The position numbers and the translations under genes were made by a program. A stretch of DNA of 64,000 nucleotides from Rhodoluna limnophila (lineage in GTDB: Bacteria > Actinomycetota > Actinomycetes > Actinomycetales > Microbacteriaceae). Within the stretch, counting starts at the first letter, position 1. The number at the start of each line of letters is the position of its first letter. This document shows, piece after piece, positions 9,265-15,877 of the stretch. The stretch is taken from positions 62,001-126,000 of the forward strand of contig NZ_CP040509.1 in assembly GCF_005845365.1 (NCBI RefSeq), in the 5' to 3' direction. Under the pieces are notes generated by a model. The model ran no database searches. It was not told the origin of the DNA and saw nothing but the letters and a program-made list of their open reading frames with translations.

Positions 9265-9451
9265 CCGAATTGCGAGCAGGGGAGGTGGGGCTCGTGCCTC
9301 ATAGGGGCAGAGTTCGCTGTGCGACTTCCGTTTAGATTCCGTTCAACGGACGGAAACGGACGGAAACGGGCATATCTGTAAAGGGTGGCTTGACTAATAA
9401 AATACAGGGGTACATTGCCACTCAGGCTACATATATAGGTATTGCAACATA
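9265..9451. other. Non-coding end of the integrative element
   Basis: No gene is seen. The stretch holds a tandem repeat of GGACGGAAAC (two copies near 9350-9370) and a 13-mer AAAATACAGGGGT at 9399-9411 that recurs at 10754-10766. Short repeats next to a core attachment site can be arm sites for an integrase or excisionase; that is only a suggestion. Confidence 0.4.
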
Positions 9452-9494
9452 ACTACGGATCAGAAGGTTGGGGGTTCGAGTCCCTCCAAGCGCA
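9452..9494 (+). repeat. Attachment site: 3' half of tRNA-Arg(ACG)
   Basis: The 43 bases match, from memory, the actinobacterial tRNA-Arg(ACG) from the last base of the anticodon stem through the discriminator. The anticodon loop CTACGGA is at 9453-9459, the T-loop TTCGAGT lies between pairing GGGGG and CCCTC arms, and the acceptor strand CAAGCGC plus A ends at 9494. The 5' half that would pair with it is absent: the bases upstream (ATATATAGGTATTGCAACATA) are unrelated. It is therefore an att copy and not a working tRNA gene. Confidence 0.85.
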
Positions 9495-9496
9495 CG

Positions 9497-9536
9497 AAAC
9501 CCGGTTTCTTCTCACGAGAGCCGGGTTTTCTTTTTT
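9497..9536 (+). terminator. tRNA-type intrinsic terminator, copy 1
   Basis: An 8-bp stem (AAACCCGG at 9497-9504 with CCGGGTTT at 9521-9528) is followed by a T-rich run. It sits directly after the tRNA end. A closely similar hairpin follows the decayed tRNA copy at 11970, so the duplicated unit includes the terminator. Confidence 0.8.
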
Positions 9537-9566
9537 ACGCCGCAGGTCATGCCTTCAACTTCTGTT

Positions 9567-9983
9567 CTAGCGGCAGCTGTGATTTCGCCAGCGCACCTTG
9601 AAAACTTCCTCGGCGCTTCTTCCCTGCAGGGCGCGCGTATACATTGAGGCGTTGATGCTGCGGTTTATAACGTGCCCCTCGGTCGACAGGTCAAGGTACT
9701 GGCCACGAACCTCGTAATCGTCACCCAATTCCAGTTCCAACTTGAACTTCAAAGCGAGTGCCGACTCGTTCAGCTTTTTCAGCGTCTCCGAATCATCGAC
9801 GTAGAAGCTATCTGTGACTTTGCAATCATGAATTGACCCCTTGAATTGTTTGTTTAGCGCGTAGGCTTCGATTTTCAGAACGTCCGAAATCGGCGCAAGT
9901 TCTGGAAAGTCACCGATTTCGTTCCTAAACCACAGCGGCCAGGCCATCCAAGGCTCAATACAAATGTCAACCGCAATCCTCAA
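9567..9983 (-). CDS. Hypothetical protein downstream of YozG-like regulator
   Basis: About 138 residues, soluble, with no family that I recognise. A TTG at 9983 overlaps the stop of the upstream HTH gene (TTGA), and an ATG at 9947 is the alternative start. A longer ATG version from 10031 would overlap the regulator by about 50 bases and reads arginine-rich shadow sequence, so it is less likely. The N-terminus CIEPWMAWPLWFRNEIGDFPELA is tryptophan-rich. The rest mixes strands and helices, with the acidic stretch LELELGDDYEVRGQYLDLS. It belongs to the leftward three-gene operon DUF2975 - HTH - this gene, inside a small island bounded by tRNA fragments. Confidence 0.6.
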   Translation of the reverse strand: MRIAVDICIEPWMAWPLWFRNEIGDFPELAPISDVLKIEAYALNKQFKGSIHDCKVTDSFYVDDSETLKKLNESALALKFKLELELGDDYEVRGQYLDLSTEGHVINRSINASMYTRALQGRSAEEVFKVRWRNHSCR

Positions 9984-10183
9984 GGCTCGTACCGCAGAAT
10001 ATCTCCTGGTTGGCAGTCGAGCGCTTCGCATAACGCTGCCAAGGTTGAGAACCTCACGGCCCGTGCCCGATTGTTTTTTAGAACAAATAGATTTGCCTGA
10101 GTAATTCCAATTTTGTCTGCGAGTTGGGCAACAGTTAGTCCCTTTTTCTCTCGAAGTAGCTCAAAGTCGACAACGATAGCCAT
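9980..10183 (-). CDS. YozG-like Cro/C1-type HTH regulator
   Basis: This 67-residue protein is nearly all a helix-turn-helix domain: LTVAQLADKIGITQANLFVLKNNRARAVRFSTLAALCEALDCQPGDILRYEP. That matches the YozG-type XRE family, which is regularly paired with a DUF2975 membrane protein, as it is here (10184-10678). The genes abut with no gap, the regulator being second in the operon. A 34-base near-perfect palindrome just upstream of the operon is the obvious candidate operator, implying autoregulation. The signal sensed by such pairs is not established. Confidence 0.9.
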   Translation of the reverse strand: MAIVVDFELLREKKGLTVAQLADKIGITQANLFVLKNNRARAVRFSTLAALCEALDCQPGDILRYEP

Positions 10184-10678
10184 CTAGACACCTCCTTCAA
10201 GTTCTTCAGTCGCTGAGGTTGCCCGCCGGAGAAGCTTCAGCAAGCTGTGAGTGACTGCAGAAACTGCGAGGCAGAAAATCGTAAGTGCAATCAGCACGAG
10301 GAAAACCAAAGGAGGCAACGCCGCTTTCGAACTGAGCCACATCCCCAAGGCGACAAAAGAGGCAGCAAGAACTAAAGCGGTAATCGCAAGGAGCCTAACC
10401 CACTTGTAAACACTCCTAGAGAACATGCGGTTCAGGTGCACTAATCGCTGCAAATACATAACCTCCAGAAAGGCTGCCGAAGCACTCAACATCGGAATGG
10501 TCAGAGCGATTTGAATTGTCAGCTCGTCGTCTGAAAACTCAGAATAGCGAGAAGCAAGCTCGAGGCTAAATTGAGGCACCACGAAGTAAATGACGGCGGC
10601 GGCGGCCAAGATCAAAATGGCTAGAAATAGCTGACCAAAAAATAAGCTTGAGTTTTTGATTTTCTTGCACCTTTCCAT
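10184..10678 (-). CDS. DUF2975 family membrane protein
   Basis: This 164-residue integral membrane protein has four hydrophobic segments at about 15-36, 58-75, 93-114 and 121-145, the DUF2975 layout. It stands first in a leftward operon with the YozG-type regulator (0-base spacing). The pair is commonly conserved in Gram-positive bacteria, and the membrane protein is thought to influence the regulator, but its biochemical role is unknown. The start codon lies only two bases from a large palindrome, so transcription or translation initiation can be blocked directly. The gene lies in a small island flanked by attachment-site copies, so it was probably acquired. Confidence 0.85.
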   Translation of the reverse strand: MERCKKIKNSSLFFGQLFLAILILAAAAVIYFVVPQFSLELASRYSEFSDDELTIQIALTIPMLSASAAFLEVMYLQRLVHLNRMFSRSVYKWVRLLAITALVLAASFVALGMWLSSKAALPPLVFLVLIALTIFCLAVSAVTHSLLKLLRRATSATEELEGGV

Positions 10679-10680
10679 GT

Positions 10681-10714
10681 ACTATCGTTAAACAATAGAT
10701 TGTTTAACGATAGT
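10681..10714. promoter_or_regulatory. Large palindromic operator upstream of the DUF2975 operon
   Basis: Arms ACTATCGTTAAACAAT (10681-10696) and ATTGTTTAACGATAGT (10699-10714) are perfect 16-bp inverted repeats with a 2-base centre. The site begins 2 bases from the DUF2975 start codon. It is a likely operator for the HTH protein encoded in the same operon, or a regulatory hairpin. Confidence 0.75.
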
Positions 10715-10773
10715 CTATCGAATAAGTGCAACATGGCACGTCAACGAAATTTCAAAATACAGGGGTCAATAAA

Positions 10774-10833
10774 ATGCGACTAAAAACAACACTTGTCATC
10801 GGTGGCCCCTGCACGACAGCAACTTCCTTCTAA
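10774..10833 (+). CDS. Possible 19-residue leader peptide
   Basis: ATG at 10774 has AGGGG at 10761-10765 upstream. The frame encodes MRLKTTLVIGGPCTTATSF and stops at 10831-10833. Its TAA overlaps the AAGGA ribosome-binding site of the next membrane protein (start at 10845), so translation of the two could be coupled. The ribosome-binding site is part of the 13-mer repeated at 9399. The coding nature is unproven. Confidence 0.25.
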   Translation: MRLKTTLVIGGPCTTATSF

Positions 10834-10844
10834 GGACCCTACCG

Positions 10845-11261
10845 ATGCCATATTGGAAAATCTTTATCACCCTAATGTTTTTGCTGAGCGCGCTTTACAT
10901 TTTGGAAGCATCGGGCCTCCTGGGGCTCACAGGCGTTGGATTTACCTTTGACGCCAGCAGAGTGTTAGCAACTTGGCCATTCGCAATCGTCGCCGCGCCG
11001 CTCTACCTTGCCAGTGGTTACCCTCCTGCCTGGGCAAATGTGGTTTCGGGCTTGAGGCTAGTTACACGACCAGCAAAGAGAGTGCACCAGCAAATTTTGT
11101 TCTGGGCCAAGGCATTAAGCTACTCGATCCTGATTGTTGTCGTGGCAATCTGGGTGGCGAGGTCCTTTACTGAGCCATTTGCGTGGACAAGGCTTGTTTT
11201 GACGCTGGCTATGCTCATAGCCATTCCAACTGCGTTTAAGCGATTGTTGGAACGACGCTAA
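10845..11261 (+). CDS. Hypothetical four-helix membrane protein
   Basis: This 138-residue protein has hydrophobic segments at about 5-27, 42-60, 86-106 and 112-130, and positively charged ends. I do not recognise the family. AAGGA at 10832-10836 gives a well-spaced ribosome-binding site for the ATG. It lies alone on the plus strand between the divergent DUF2975 operon and a convergent membrane protein gene. All of these sit in the island between the two tRNA-Arg fragments, so it is accessory gene content of unknown role. Confidence 0.65.
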   Translation: MPYWKIFITLMFLLSALYILEASGLLGLTGVGFTFDASRVLATWPFAIVAAPLYLASGYPPAWANVVSGLRLVTRPAKRVHQQILFWAKALSYSILIVVVAIWVARSFTEPFAWTRLVLTLAMLIAIPTAFKRLLERR

Positions 11262-11338
11262 ACCGAATATCAAGCCAACTAGATGCAAATAGCGCCCTGA
11301 CGTGCCTAACGCTGAGAGGACTCGTTCGGGGCCCCCGT

Positions 11339-11797
11339 TTAAGCCCGTGCTGGCGCCGTCCTCGTTTCAATGGCCAGCGCAATCGATGAGATAGTAAGCA
11401 CAAATGCCGCAACAAACCAAATGATTCCCGTTTCAGAAGTTGAATACCAAACGACCCCATGCCAGCTGGAAAATCCCAATAAAACTGCTGCATCCGCTAA
11501 TAAGCATGGCCAATTTCGGTCTGGCCTGGCTAAATTAGTGAGGGTACCGATAGCTACCAGGAAGCCAATCAAAGCCAAATTCAGTGTCGGCAGGTCTGTG
11601 AGAAAAAAACTAAAGCACGTGATGCTGGCCAAGCCCAGCGTCATTTTGTTCCAGAAGCTGAGTTGAAACAGAGACTCTAAGGCAAGCGCAGCACCAAAGA
11701 GAACTCCGAACACTTGAGGGCCGATGAGTAAAGCTGCTAGAGACATACAAAAGTAAAGGGCTCCGCGACCCCTGGAGAACCGAATTAGATTCGTCAT
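11339..11797 (-). CDS. Hypothetical multi-pass membrane protein
   Basis: This 152-residue protein is very hydrophobic, with four or five predicted membrane helices: about 14-38, 48-66, 70-88, 96-112 and 122-142. No catalytic or binding motif is evident and no family is recognised. The general look (short loops, SSWHGVVWYSTSETGIIWFVAAFV near the end) recalls small DoxX- or DUF-type membrane proteins, but the match is too weak to name. It is convergent with the previous gene and is the last gene before the decayed attachment site. Confidence 0.6.
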   Translation of the reverse strand: MTNLIRFSRGRGALYFCMSLAALLIGPQVFGVLFGAALALESLFQLSFWNKMTLGLASITCFSFFLTDLPTLNLALIGFLVAIGTLTNLARPDRNWPCLLADAAVLLGFSSWHGVVWYSTSETGIIWFVAAFVLTISSIALAIETRTAPARA

Positions 11798-11930
11798 CAG
11801 CGTGAACTACAGGCCTCCCTCGGTACTCCAATTGGAACCATGAATAGTTTGCACTCTAAAGTTCAAAGGACTCACTACCCTGGTCAATTTGTTTAAGAGT
11901 AACTGTGTGATGTAACGCGCGCGCCAACCA

Positions 11931-11958
11931 TTCAGAATGTCGAGTCTCTCCAAGCGCA
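11931..11958 (+). repeat. Decayed second copy of the tRNA-Arg 3' end
   Basis: TCGAGTCTCTCCAAGCGCA at 11940-11958 differs by one base from the intact copy ending at 9494. TTCAGAA before it matches ATCAGAA of the anticodon stem side, with about 8 bases of the T-arm side lost. Such a fragment is best explained as an older attachment-site scar. Confidence 0.75.
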
Positions 11959-11969
11959 CAGGGTGAGAC

Positions 11970-12002
11970 CCCGGCTCCCTTCTCACGAGAGCCGGGTTTT
12001 CA
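11970..12002 (+). terminator. tRNA-type intrinsic terminator, copy 2
   Basis: CCCGGCTC (11970-11977) pairs with GAGCCGGG (11989-11996) and is followed by a T-run. The segment TTCTCACGAGAGCCGGGTTTTC is shared with the terminator at 9497, confirming the duplication of the tRNA end plus terminator. Confidence 0.8.
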
Positions 12003-12070
12003 CTTTTAACTAGGTTTGAGCCTCAGATACGCTTGCCTTCTAGCTAAATCCACAAACGGTTTGGAGCGTC

Positions 12071-12350
12071 GTGATAAAGCTGATTGATAATCAGGTTCTG
12101 AGGCTTCAGCATGTGCCAGGGTTAGGTGCTTGGACCTATCACTTACGAATTCCCGGCACGATGGATTTGGATAGCCGTTGGGGCTTTTTGAAAGTTTCCG
12201 GCACAATTGACGGTCACGAGATCAAGAACATCAACCTTGCCCCCGCGAAAGGGTGAGGACAAACTCATCTCAATCAACAAATCGATCAGAGATGCCATCG
12301 GCAAATCGGGTGGCGACGAGGTCACCGTCAATCTTTACCTGCACGACTAG
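12071..12350 (+). pseudogene. Frameshifted DUF1905 family gene
   Basis: Frame one reads GAWTYHLRIPGTMDLDSRWGFLKVSGTIDGHEIKNINLAP and stops at 12254-12256. The natural continuation, GEDKLISINKSIRDAIGKSGGDEVTVNLYLHD, is in the next frame and ends at 12348-12350. Together they give the complete DUF1905 pattern (small beta-barrel proteins often fused to YdeI-like domains). A one-base shift near the GCGAAAGGGTGAG run (about 12246-12256) breaks it. The N-terminus also looks shortened, with no good start. Either a real decayed gene beside the attachment scar or a sequencing error in the A/G run would explain it. Confidence 0.7.
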
Positions 12351-14686
12351 TAAGTCAGCGTGATGGTTGTCCTGCGGTACTTGGTCTTCTCGCTAACGGT
12401 GGTTTTGCCCAGGGTGGTTCGGCTAGTGATTGAGCCGGCCTTCGAAATCATGTAGTCACAGACTGCCTGAGCACGTCGCTTAGCCAGACTCATGTCAACT
12501 CGCAGCACGGTTGGGCCCATTGTGTAGCCAGTGCAGCGAATCTTCGTCGGGTCGGAAACCGAGTTCAAGAACGAATTCATAGAGCTCTTCATGGCAGCAG
12601 TTAGCTCAGCTGAACCGCCAGCAAAACCGCCCACCTCGATGGTGCGCTTTCGGGGCGCCGGAGACGGCGTCGGGGTTGGGCTTGGTGTCGGGTCGACAGT
12701 AGGGCTTGGAGTCGGGGTTGGCTCAGTAGCAATTACAACCTCGTTGGCGGCAGTAATCACTGGGTCTTCGGTGAAGCGCAAAGTGAGCTCTCCGGCTCGT
12801 TCTGCGTTGCCAACAATCCGTGCTGTCTCACCGATGATTTGCCAAGCGGTTGCACCCTCAACAATTGATGAGTTCATGAGCGTTAGAACAATCGGTGTTG
12901 TGGCATTTTCCACGACCATCGGGGTGTTCACGTCGTCACCCTTTGACCAGGTCACGGCCAGGTTCACAAAGTACTCGCGTTCATCGCTGATGCGGGCCTT
13001 GGCAAGTTGGTCGTCAAGAAGTCGCCAAAATATTACCTCGGTGCCAGCCGCCAGGGCATTTGCCGGAATCTGGATGCGCACCGAGTTGTCGGTTCCGGCA
13101 GCAACGGTCAGGTCGATGCTTTCATTTGCAACGATGTTCCAGGTCAGCACCTTTGATCGACTGCCTGGGGTTACACCAAGCAGCGAGTTCTGAACCCACT
13201 GTGCTGTCAGGGTTGGGTTAGACGCTCCTACTGTGTAGGTGTCGCCAGCGGCGTACGAGACGTTACCGTCTTTCCATCCGGTAAAGGTGAAGTTGGTTCT
13301 GGTTGGGCCGGCAGCAACCGTAAAAGTGTCGCCGGCGTTGAAGGTTCGTCCAGCTGCCAAACCGGTTACCGTGGCCAGAGTGCCCGACTCATAGGTGAGA
13401 GTGCGGGTAGACACAATGCCTGGCTTTACAGCAATCGGTAGCGAGATCTGACCCGCACCGAATGGGTTGATGGCTCGCAATCGGACCGAGTAGTCAGTTC
13501 CGTTGGTTAGCCCGCTGATGGTAATTGGTGAGCTGGTTGATGCTGGGCTGCGGGTAATCCAAGTCACACCTTCATCAACTGAGTACGCGTAGTTGGTGAC
13601 TGCCAAACCACCATCGTTCTCTGGTGGGCTGAAGTTGATAGATACCGATCCGTCACCAGCGCTGTAGCTCTGGTTGGCTGGGCGTGACGGGGTGCCGGTA
13701 GGCACAACTGATCGGCCGTACGATGACGCCGAGCCGGCAGCGTTGTTTGCCGTAACTCTTAGCGTGTATGCAGTTCCGTTGGTCAAACCGGTAACGGTCG
13801 AGGTTCTGGAGGTGCCAGGCACAGTGCCAAAAACTTTGAAGGTTGAGTCTGGCTGGCTTGATTCTTTGTACTCAACTAGATAGTTGTCTACCGCACCGCC
13901 GGCACCTGGGTCTTTCCAGGTCACGGTTACCTGGCGGTCACCAGGTGAAACCGGAAGGTTGGCGTTGCTCAATGGGTAGCGGAACAGCGATGCGGCTCCG
14001 TCCGGCACGTTCCAAGCACCGTTGGCAATGGCTGGGTTGAAGCGGCTTCCGCTACAAGACACCGAGCAAGAGTTTTTGATGATGATCCGGCTTGGGTGGT
14101 TGTTACGTAAGGCCGGCGCCCAAATAAGGTTTTGGCTCGCGGTACTCATGTCTGGCAGGGTTGCCGAGAATGTTCCGCCAGCAATCGCGCTCTGATTTGC
14201 TTCAAAACCGGTTAGGTATTTGTGAATCAAGAGGTAGTCATATTCGATAACGTCACGTGCATCAGCAACTCTGCGACCCACGGCAACCTCAGCACCAGGG
14301 TAGTCAAGTAGCGCAATTCCGTTTAGAACGCCGTTCCAGTCCTCTTCGCCACCGCCCTCGGTGCCGCCACTGTCGGTTCGGTAGCCCCCGTTTCCGCCCA
14401 TCGGAACAATGTAGATGTAGGTCTCGCCACTTTCTGGGTAGACATCAAGAGTCTGAATGTTGTTTACCTGATCTGGCCAACTCACCATGTTTTGATAGAA
14501 GAGCCGAGTAATCTCGGTGTCGTTGCCCATGAACACAGCAAAGTCATTGTCGGCCAGCACCTTTAGCTGAACCTGGTTGAACACCGGTCCGGCAGGTGGC
14601 TGTGGCAAGTCGGCTGATGCCGCTGACGGCACCAAAGCCTGAAGAATGCCCAGAACCAAAGTCAGTACGATGGCCTTAATTTTCAC
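12347..14686 (-). CDS. Exported Fn3 / InlB-repeat / OmpA-like surface protein
   Basis: This 779-residue protein starts at a GTG preceded by AGGGG. A Sec signal peptide covers residues 1-25 (AASA-D cleavage). About residues 30-240 are an unrecognised N-terminal domain containing a cysteine pair (SCSVSCSG). Two fibronectin type III domains follow (about 245-330 and 333-422). Next comes an InlB/Listeria-Bacteroides-type repeat (about 430-497, ending LTAQW), a further beta-rich region, and a Pro-Thr-Ser linker near 655-680. The C-terminal OmpA-like domain ends TTLGKTTVSEKTKYRRTTITLTY. There is no LPXTG motif or C-terminal membrane helix, so it is probably secreted or held to peptidoglycan by the OmpA-like domain. 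The function is unknown; a cell-wall or adhesion role is inferred. Confidence 0.85.
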   Translation of the reverse strand: MKIKAIVLTLVLGILQALVPSAASADLPQPPAGPVFNQVQLKVLADNDFAVFMGNDTEITRLFYQNMVSWPDQVNNIQTLDVYPESGETYIYIVPMGGNGGYRTDSGGTEGGGEEDWNGVLNGIALLDYPGAEVAVGRRVADARDVIEYDYLLIHKYLTGFEANQSAIAGGTFSATLPDMSTASQNLIWAPALRNNHPSRIIIKNSCSVSCSGSRFNPAIANGAWNVPDGAASLFRYPLSNANLPVSPGDRQVTVTWKDPGAGGAVDNYLVEYKESSQPDSTFKVFGTVPGTSRTSTVTGLTNGTAYTLRVTANNAAGSASSYGRSVVPTGTPSRPANQSYSAGDGSVSINFSPPENDGGLAVTNYAYSVDEGVTWITRSPASTSSPITISGLTNGTDYSVRLRAINPFGAGQISLPIAVKPGIVSTRTLTYESGTLATVTGLAAGRTFNAGDTFTVAAGPTRTNFTFTGWKDGNVSYAAGDTYTVGASNPTLTAQWVQNSLLGVTPGSRSKVLTWNIVANESIDLTVAAGTDNSVRIQIPANALAAGTEVIFWRLLDDQLAKARISDEREYFVNLAVTWSKGDDVNTPMVVENATTPIVLTLMNSSIVEGATAWQIIGETARIVGNAERAGELTLRFTEDPVITAANEVVIATEPTPTPSPTVDPTPSPTPTPSPAPRKRTIEVGGFAGGSAELTAAMKSSMNSFLNSVSDPTKIRCTGYTMGPTVLRVDMSLAKRRAQAVCDYMISKAGSITSRTTLGKTTVSEKTKYRRTTITLTY

Positions 14687-14790
14687 GGCTAACCCCTATC
14701 AAACAGTCAGAATCCGAAGTGAATTCGGACTCGACTGAATGTTAGGTAAAAATCACCTTGGCCCCGATTTTTCCATACATCTGTTCGTGA

Positions 14791-15132
14791 TTAGGTGCGC
14801 AAAATCTTTTCCATGGCACGGCCCTTGGCAAGCTCGTCAACGATCTTGTCCATGTACCGAATTTTCTGCATCAGCGGGTCTTCGATTTCTTCCACTCGCA
14901 TGCCACAAATCACTCCTGTGATTAGTCCAGCGTTTTCATTCATGCGGGCTCGGTCAAAGAACTCCGTGAAAGTCGCATCCGAGTCAATCAAGGCCTGAAG
15001 TTCGTCAGCACTAAAACCGGTAAGCCAGCAAATTACCTGATCAAGCTCGGCTTGGGTTCGACCCTTCCGCTCGACCTTGGCGATGTAGAGCGGGTACACC
15101 CTTGAGAACGCCATCGAATAAATCTTGTGCAT
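14791..15132 (-). CDS. DUF2200 family protein
   Basis: This 113-residue cytoplasmic protein matches the DUF2200 family: the MAFSRVYPLYIAKVERKGRTQAELDQVICWLTGF opening and the CGMRVEEIEDPLMQKIRYMDKIVDELAKG end are characteristic. The family has no known function. The start is supported by a leaderless promoter pattern: TAGACT (complement of 15139-15144), exactly six bases, then ATG. Divergent pdxH begins 91 bases away, and an 8-bp inverted repeat lies between them. No operon partner is visible. Confidence 0.85.
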   Translation of the reverse strand: MHKIYSMAFSRVYPLYIAKVERKGRTQAELDQVICWLTGFSADELQALIDSDATFTEFFDRARMNENAGLITGVICGMRVEEIEDPLMQKIRYMDKIVDELAKGRAMEKILRT

Positions 15133-15138
15133 GCGGCC

Positions 15139-15144
15139 AGTCTA
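15139..15144 (-). promoter_or_regulatory. Leaderless -10 box of the DUF2200 gene
   Basis: Read on the minus strand, TAGACT is followed by six bases and then the ATG at 15132. Initiation seven bases after the -10 box would place +1 on the A of the start codon. Confidence 0.55.
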
Positions 15145-15165
15145 TTTTCAGTTCGTGCGTAGGGG

Positions 15166-15189
15166 TTAGGTTTATAAAATCAAACCTAA
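15166..15189. promoter_or_regulatory. Inverted repeat overlapping the pdxH promoter
   Basis: TTAGGTTT (15166-15173) and AAACCTAA (15182-15189) flank ATAAAATC, which contains a possible -10 box (TAAAAT or TATAAA) for pdxH. This is a plausible operator; the regulator is unknown. Confidence 0.45.
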
Positions 15190-15223
15190 GACGGGCTGTT
15201 GGCCCAAGGGCAGAGGCGGTCAC

Positions 15224-15877
15224 ATGGATTCACTAAACCGGCATGAGGACTACGGTCAGTCAGCGCTTGATGAGACCCACTTGCTTGCCGACCCTATTGA
15301 GCAGTTCAAGGCGTGGTTGATAGACGCAGAGGCCGCACAAATTTACGAGCCAAACGCATTTGTGTTGGCCACTATCGATGCTGAAAACCAGTCGCGCGCC
15401 CGCACGGTTTTGCTCAAGGGCGTTGATCAGCGCGGATTCTTTTTTGCTACCAATTACCTTTCGCGCAAAGGTGAGGCAGTGGCGGCAAACCCCAGCGTCA
15501 GTGCCGTCTTTGGTTGGTACTCAATGTATCGGCAGGTGCTGATTCAGGGCATTGCCGAGAAAGTCGAACCTCAAGAGTCAGACGATTACTTTGCCTCGCG
15601 CCCGCATGACTCGCAGGTGGCCGCATGGTCAAGCCACCAGTCGCAGCCAATTCAAGATCGCGCCGCACTCGATGACCAATTCACCTCGGCCCTGGCCAAG
15701 TTTTCAAACTCTGATGTCCCTCGCCCCGAATACTGGGGAGGTTATCGAATCATTCCAACTCGGATTGAGTTTTGGAAGGGCCGCTCAAACCGCATGCATG
15801 ACCGCATCGAGTTTGTGCGAGAAATCGGTGCCGACGGTCAACCGGGTCAGTGGCAGGTTCAGCGGCTTCAGCCCTGA
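15224..15877 (+). CDS. pdxH: Pyridoxamine 5'-phosphate oxidase
   Basis: This 217-residue FMN enzyme oxidises pyridoxine- or pyridoxamine-phosphate to pyridoxal phosphate in the cytoplasm. The FMN-binding strand RTVLLKGVDQRGFFFATNY is near residues 62-80. The C-terminal family signature IEFWKGRSNRMHDRIEF is at about 180-196. The length is normal for the family. AGAGG lies before the ATG. The gene is monocistronic and overlaps the convergent transporter gene by ten bases at its 3' end. The PLP made here is needed by, among others, the HemL enzyme encoded at 24 kb. Confidence 0.95.
   Translation: MDSLNRHEDYGQSALDETHLLADPIEQFKAWLIDAEAAQIYEPNAFVLATIDAENQSRARTVLLKGVDQRGFFFATNYLSRKGEAVAANPSVSAVFGWYSMYRQVLIQGIAEKVEPQESDDYFASRPHDSQVAAWSSHQSQPIQDRAALDDQFTSALAKFSNSDVPRPEYWGGYRIIPTRIEFWKGRSNRMHDRIEFVREIGADGQPGQWQVQRLQP

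Larger units (their letters stand above)
1..9494. mobile_element. Right part of an integrative element in tRNA-Arg(ACG)
   Basis: The segment contains a plasmid- or phage-like replication module at the left, a type I restriction-modification operon in the middle, and ends at a truncated tRNA 3' half (9452-9494). Only the anticodon loop to the discriminator base is present there, as expected of an attachment-site copy left by a tyrosine recombinase. No integrase lies in this window, so the integrase and the intact tRNA gene are predicted to the left of base 1. The boundary at 9494 is directly visible; the element identity is inferred from gene content. Confidence 0.7.

Noticed and set aside
9440-9494. 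A complete tRNA-Arg gene
   Set aside because: Only the 3' half is present; the upstream bases cannot form the D-arm or pair with the acceptor strand.
12640-12730. Short tandem repeats resembling a CRISPR-like or minisatellite array
   Set aside because: They are the coding sequence of the Pro-Thr-Ser linker of the surface protein; no regular spacer structure.
12531-13193. A 220-residue frame on the plus strand
   Set aside because: It is antisense to the Fn3/OmpA-like gene and has no homology or ribosome-binding site; a codon-bias shadow.
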